Positions 60,251-64,000 of a stretch of DNA of 64,000 bases are shown piece after piece. This DNA is from Rhexocercosporidium sp. MPI-PUGE-AT-0058 (lineage: Eukaryota > Ascomycota > Leotiomycetes > Helotiales), in NCBI GenBank assembly GCA_020746875.1, contig JAGTJL010000024.1:1-64000 (forward strand), read 5' to 3'. Position 1 is the first letter of the stretch. Each line of letters begins with the position of its first letter. The position numbers were made by a program, and so were the translations under genes. A model generated the notes under the pieces. It did not search any database. It was given only the letters and a program-made list of their open reading frames with translations, and was not told the origin of the DNA.

Positions 60251-60546
60251 AGTCCGGTTCTTTGCTAGATCATATGAATGCTAAAAGCGTAATCGCGGAC
60301 GTTTTTCTGTCGTCTCGCACTTCAGCTAGTTTGCAAGCTGCTTGCCCACTTGTCGGATTCCAATCTTCCTCAAGGAGTTGTGTTGATAGGATATTCCGTC
60401 ATCACGTGATATGGAGCCTACTGGTTAATATAAGCAACTCTTGCTGGAGCCTATTGGTCTGTAGCACATTAGGGCCTATAAGTAAAGCTGCATATTACCC
60501 TAGATTAGAGAATTAATAGTTCAAGTCAACAAGTTGGATTCAGCGG
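60251..60546. other. Intergenic DNA, no gene supported
   Basis: Normal composition with an 84-codon chance ORF. gagcctactggt(t) and gagcctattggtc (60415, 60449) form a short direct repeat. Confidence 0.4.
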
Positions 60547-60589
60547 TGCACGGGCCACGGTTCTGAACTTGAGAACCGTGGCCCGTGCA
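60547..60589. repeat. Perfect 18-bp inverted repeat (hairpin)
   Basis: TGCACGGGCCACGGTTCT (60547-60564) and its exact reverse complement (60572-60589) are separated by seven bases. The GC-rich arms stand out from the surroundings. Possibly two transposon termini back to back, or a MITE remnant. Confidence 0.9.
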
Positions 60590-60689
60590 ACTGGACTTGG
60601 AAAGTCACTATCAGTACACTATTGTCGCTGTGACTGACAAGGGGTTTAGAGGGAATAATGCCCCCAAGTCTTCTGACTATTAACTCGCA

Positions 60690-61400
60690 GCTCGTAAAAG
60701 CGTATTAGTCGTAGCGTTAATAGTTGTAAGATAATATATAATAAGAAAGTAATAACTAAAGAGTACTTTAGCCTAATATACTTAGTAGCTATTAAGTTTT
60801 TTCGTTATTATAAAGTACTTTAGGGCTTTATAGTTAATAAGGATTTCTACTTTCTTAGAGGCTCTTTATAGTTTAGCGTACTAGTATATAAAAAAGCGTA
60901 CCATTATAAGTATTTCTTTATTATAAATCTCGTAGTTAAGTTTTATAAAGGCTATAGTTTTTAAGAAAAAAGTAACTAAGTATTATTCTTTATTCTTTCC
61001 TTACTAAGAGAATACTCCGGCGACTACTTTATTAGAGGCGTTAATCTCTACTATAGAAATAAGCTTAGGGTTATAGTATATTAAAACGGGGGCTTATACT
61101 AAGTACTTCTTTAGACTCTTAAAACCCTTATGATATTCCTTACTCTAGTAGTACTCTATACTTACGTACGTAAGCTTACTTAGTAGTTTTATAATAACTC
61201 TATAATCATAAATAAAGTAATAGTAGAAGTTATAAAAGCCTATACTCCTTTAATAAAGTATAGAAGTAACTAGTTCTTAATAATAGTAACTTTCTTAAGG
61301 TTAACTTTTAGGCTATTAACTCTTATAATAAACCCTAAGTACTTAGTTTCTTTAACTCTAAATTCGTACTTCTTAAAATTAGCCTATAGGCTAGTAGCTT
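60690..61400 (-). pseudogene. Gypsy RT/RNase H fragment, degraded
   Basis: The minus strand reads the end of a Ty3/Gypsy reverse transcriptase (KKYEFRVKETKYLGFIIRVN, 61380-61320) followed by an RNase H domain (ISIVEINASNKVVAGVFS, LNYEIYNKEILIMV, ILINYKALKYFIITKKLN, 61060-60810). Stops are TAG/TAA at expected Trp/Gln positions. No LTRs are visible nearby, so it is a truncated piece, in the opposite orientation to the two larger Gypsy elements. Confidence 0.8.
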
Positions 61401-62800
61401 AAAGGCGGCAAACAAGAACGGGCCTGGCCCCGTCATCCGCTTATCTACGATTACTGCCCTTCACGCCTTCATAACGTCCTCCTAAGGCAACCGCTCCTCT
61501 TCTTTCACGAGCTACTATATGGCCTTCTCCTCCTATTGCACCACGCCTCGGCGTTATATCGCCTACTCGTTCGCCGTAAGCTGTCGGCTCTCCTTAATAC
61601 CGCTCGGCAACTAACTGTACTGAATGCAAACAAACTAAGCACTTCTTATCCAGATGTCCAAAGGCATAATGCTACCGATGTAAGTACGCAACAATAGAAG
61701 ACGCTCTATGATGCTACTTTACTACTATACAACTATTACTGCAGGACAAGAGAGCTAATACTCTGGGCGTTCTGGGACATTTAAGCAAAGGCGTTGGGCA
61801 TATGAGTTTTGATTGCCCTATACCTCAGCGTCGGCTCTAGGAGTGAGACAGAGATGTAAACGCTCTAGTTATTACTGAATGATTTCACGACTTCTCCGGT
61901 TTCTACGCGCCGCCCTCCTCCTTTTTTTTTCCACGACTGAACGAGTTTGTTACTTTTATTACTTTCGTGTCCATAGGGTGCTGGAATATAAGCCTCTCTA
62001 ACGCCTCGAAATTATCCCGACGTCCATGAAAGTTTGTGTGGTGTTATTTGGCCCTTGCAGGGTAGATATCGCTTGATTGGGGATAAGCGTTTTGTTTGGG
62101 GGATGGAAACAGAGTCGTAGAATACAGGGCTAGTAGTCGGGATTTAAGGGGAAGCGACCAATTAAGGCGTTATTAAGTTACAGCATCTTCGCAGTGGCGT
62201 GTCTACCTAGCCGAGGATAGGACGGTACCGTATATGATTTTAGTAGAGTATATGAGAATCGCCTCGGAGAGACGAAAACAATCAATATCCTCTGGAGCAT
62301 TGCTTCTTAATAGTTATTATCTTTTCTCAAACTAAGCTACTAGTGCAAAGAAATCTAAGTAGCCTCACAGGCGGCTAGAACCTCTACTTACTGATTCTTC
62401 TACAGTAGTATGAGAGCCCACAAAGAAAATACCGATTGGGTAGGTAGATTATCCACCTCTTGTTTTTAATAGTTGCGATCTCGGTAATCCACCTCATACC
62501 CTCAAAGTTAAGTGCAACTTAGCTGACGCATAGCTATTTAGATAATAAGGGTAGCCTTCCGCTCTAAGTCACTTAAATAGTGCATAACTATCTAGAAATC
62601 GAGAGTCTTACTACCAGATAATGAGGGCCGTCTGGAAGATAGTAAGTTTAAATATAACTCTTCGTCGCTTTAATAGTAAAAGAATTAGGCTTCTTTACGT
62701 TGGATTATAAGTTTATATTATAATTACTAGTATAACATCCTTTACAGCTGACGACCTTAAACATTAAGCGTAAAGACATATATAAATATTATAAACGCTA
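61401..62800. other. Mixed-composition DNA with an isolated zinc-knuckle motif
   Basis: GC is higher than the RIPed regions up to about 62500. At 61616-61657 the plus strand encodes CTECKQTKHFLSRC, an exact CX2CX4HX4C spacing, with a stop shortly after and RIP-type stops before. It may be the tail of a gag or a transposase. Nothing else recognisable. Confidence 0.4.
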
Positions 62801-62805
62801 AACTT

Positions 62806-63180
62806 AAATGCGAGCGGCGGAGAAGAAAGAGAGAGAATAAGGAAATAAATAAGAGGAAGGACATATTAATTAAGAAATCGTTTAAATTAAGGGAATTCGA
62901 TGGTATCGACGTAGCCTTAATCATCTGTAAGTATGGCGGGTATATTACGTACAGGTCGAGGGACTATGTATTATAGCAACCCTTATTCGCAGAGATAGTA
63001 AGTAGAGTAGCTATATATTTGAGATACGGTAATATTAATATAGCTTAGCAAAATACTTATCTACTTTTTAAAAACATACTACTTAAAGATATAGCGAATC
63101 GCCGTATTAAATCAACGAGAAAGTACTTAAAGAAGATCTAAATAAACTATCTTTGCTTAAGTATTAGGTCTCCGGCATAA
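62806..63180 (+). pseudogene. MADS-box-like protein relic
   Basis: One plus-strand frame from 62806 to the TAA at 63178 is interrupted only by stops at positions where Gln would be expected. It reads RRRRKRENKEINKRKDILIK then KSFKLREFDGIDVALIICKY and GGYITYRS. The basic N-terminus, K-K-x-x-x-L-x-x-x-D-x-x-VALII core and following Y-x-S fit the MADS DNA-binding domain, as in short fungal MADS-like proteins. The remaining 70 residues are helical. No ATG is preserved in a good place. Probably a RIP-inactivated gene copy or part of a repeat. Confidence 0.6.
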
Positions 63181-63712
63181 ATCGGATATAGTTAATAAAA
63201 GGTGCGAACGAATAATTAAGTTTCCAAGGGGGAGTTAGGTTTAAGTCAAACCCAGATGCGACGGAGGCAGAAGTTAAGCATAAAATTGAATCGAGCGAGG
63301 GGAGCCAGGGCAAGAAGAGAGTCCGATTAAGCTAAGAAAAGTTACTTTTCTCAAGATTCGAGCTTTCAGGTAGTTTAATATAAAGATTATAGCAAGTATA
63401 AAGCTATTTTTATTTCTATTAAATAATAAAAGTTCATAGTATTCCCGGGTCCCTGTAAGCGGGCGGTGTGGTTCTGTTGACTATCGTTTAAAACAAAGCT
63501 AAGCGAGGTGATAAAGTGACGACTTAGCGTAGGAATAAACTTCAAGCGAGGTAGTGATAATAACCTCCCAAAAAACCTCATTATCTAAACTTTGCCTCTA
63601 TAGCTAGTTATAGTAACAGAATATATTCAGGGTTTTCTATTGCTAGTTATTATATCCGTAGTCTTTAAATAATATAGAATCTAAATAATATAGAATCTAA
63701 ATATATAAATGA
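63181..63712. other. Moderately AT-rich DNA, no gene supported
   Basis: No convincing frame; a 64-codon minus-strand ORF (63387-63581) has no recognised feature. A short duplication, aatatagaatctaaa, occurs at 63670-63700. Confidence 0.4.
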
Positions 63713-63856
<144 letters not shown>

Positions 63857-64000
63857 CGGGCGGTTTATTAGAAGAAAAGACAGGAGTACTTCGTGCTTTT
63901 CTTTTATTACGACGAGTATTAAGGCGAAGCGTATTCTTAATTGAAGTTTATATAAAGCTATCTTTAATATTAAAAGTCATAAATCTTTAGGGCAAAGCTT

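Overview
The window looks like a filamentous ascomycete (Pezizomycotina) chromosome segment. Three things point that way. Genes have short introns (46-70 nt) with GT...AG ends. The gene families are fungal (HET, DUF7580, C2H2 fused to a ubiquitin-like domain, OrsD-type, DUF3435). Most of the sequence is extremely AT-rich, nearly lacks CpA/TpG but keeps CpG, and carries stop codons where CAA, CAG or TGG would be expected, which is the footprint of repeat-induced point mutation (RIP). No rRNA, tRNA, CRISPR or telomeric array was seen.

Layout. (1) 1-18.5 kb: RIP-degraded repeats, with a minus-strand relic of a DUF3435 (tyrosine-recombinase-like) protein at 1-2510, several tandem arrays, a lightly mutated LTR-like element at 8924-9248 and a pair of ~270-bp direct repeats 4.1 kb apart. 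(2) 18.5-25.3 kb: a normal-GC gene island with two apparently intact, divergently transcribed genes, a C2H2/coiled-coil/ubiquitin-like protein (minus) and a DUF7580 protein (plus), followed by a broken OrsD-type zinc-finger gene and a stray copy of part of it. (3) 25.5-29.7 kb: a second DUF3435 relic, inverted relative to the first, then a relic related to the OrsD-type pseudogene. (4) 29.8-56.5 kb: nested transposons. There is an 818-bp hAT-like element with an 8-bp target duplication. A 5' LTR and gag of a Ty3/Gypsy relative are split by a complete 8.35-kb Ty1/Copia element (TSD TTATA). A 15.2-kb composite Gypsy element (TSD AATAC) itself holds a 312-bp solo LTR (TSD ATAAG) and a complete 6.75-kb Gypsy element (TSD CGACG). 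(5) 56.5-60.6 kb: a second normal-GC island with a decayed HET gene and a truncated BCS1-type AAA ATPase gene. (6) 60.6-64 kb: a minus-strand Gypsy RT/RNase H fragment, a MADS-like relic and an ATT microsatellite.

The surviving and recently broken genes (HET, DUF7580, C2H2-ULD) are of the kinds that cluster in dispensable, fast-evolving fungal compartments, often with allorecognition roles; the transposon graveyard around them fits such a compartment. Protein identities come from recognised motifs in the translated sequence, without database searches. Transposon boundaries rest on LTRs, inverted termini and target-site duplications read directly from the bases.
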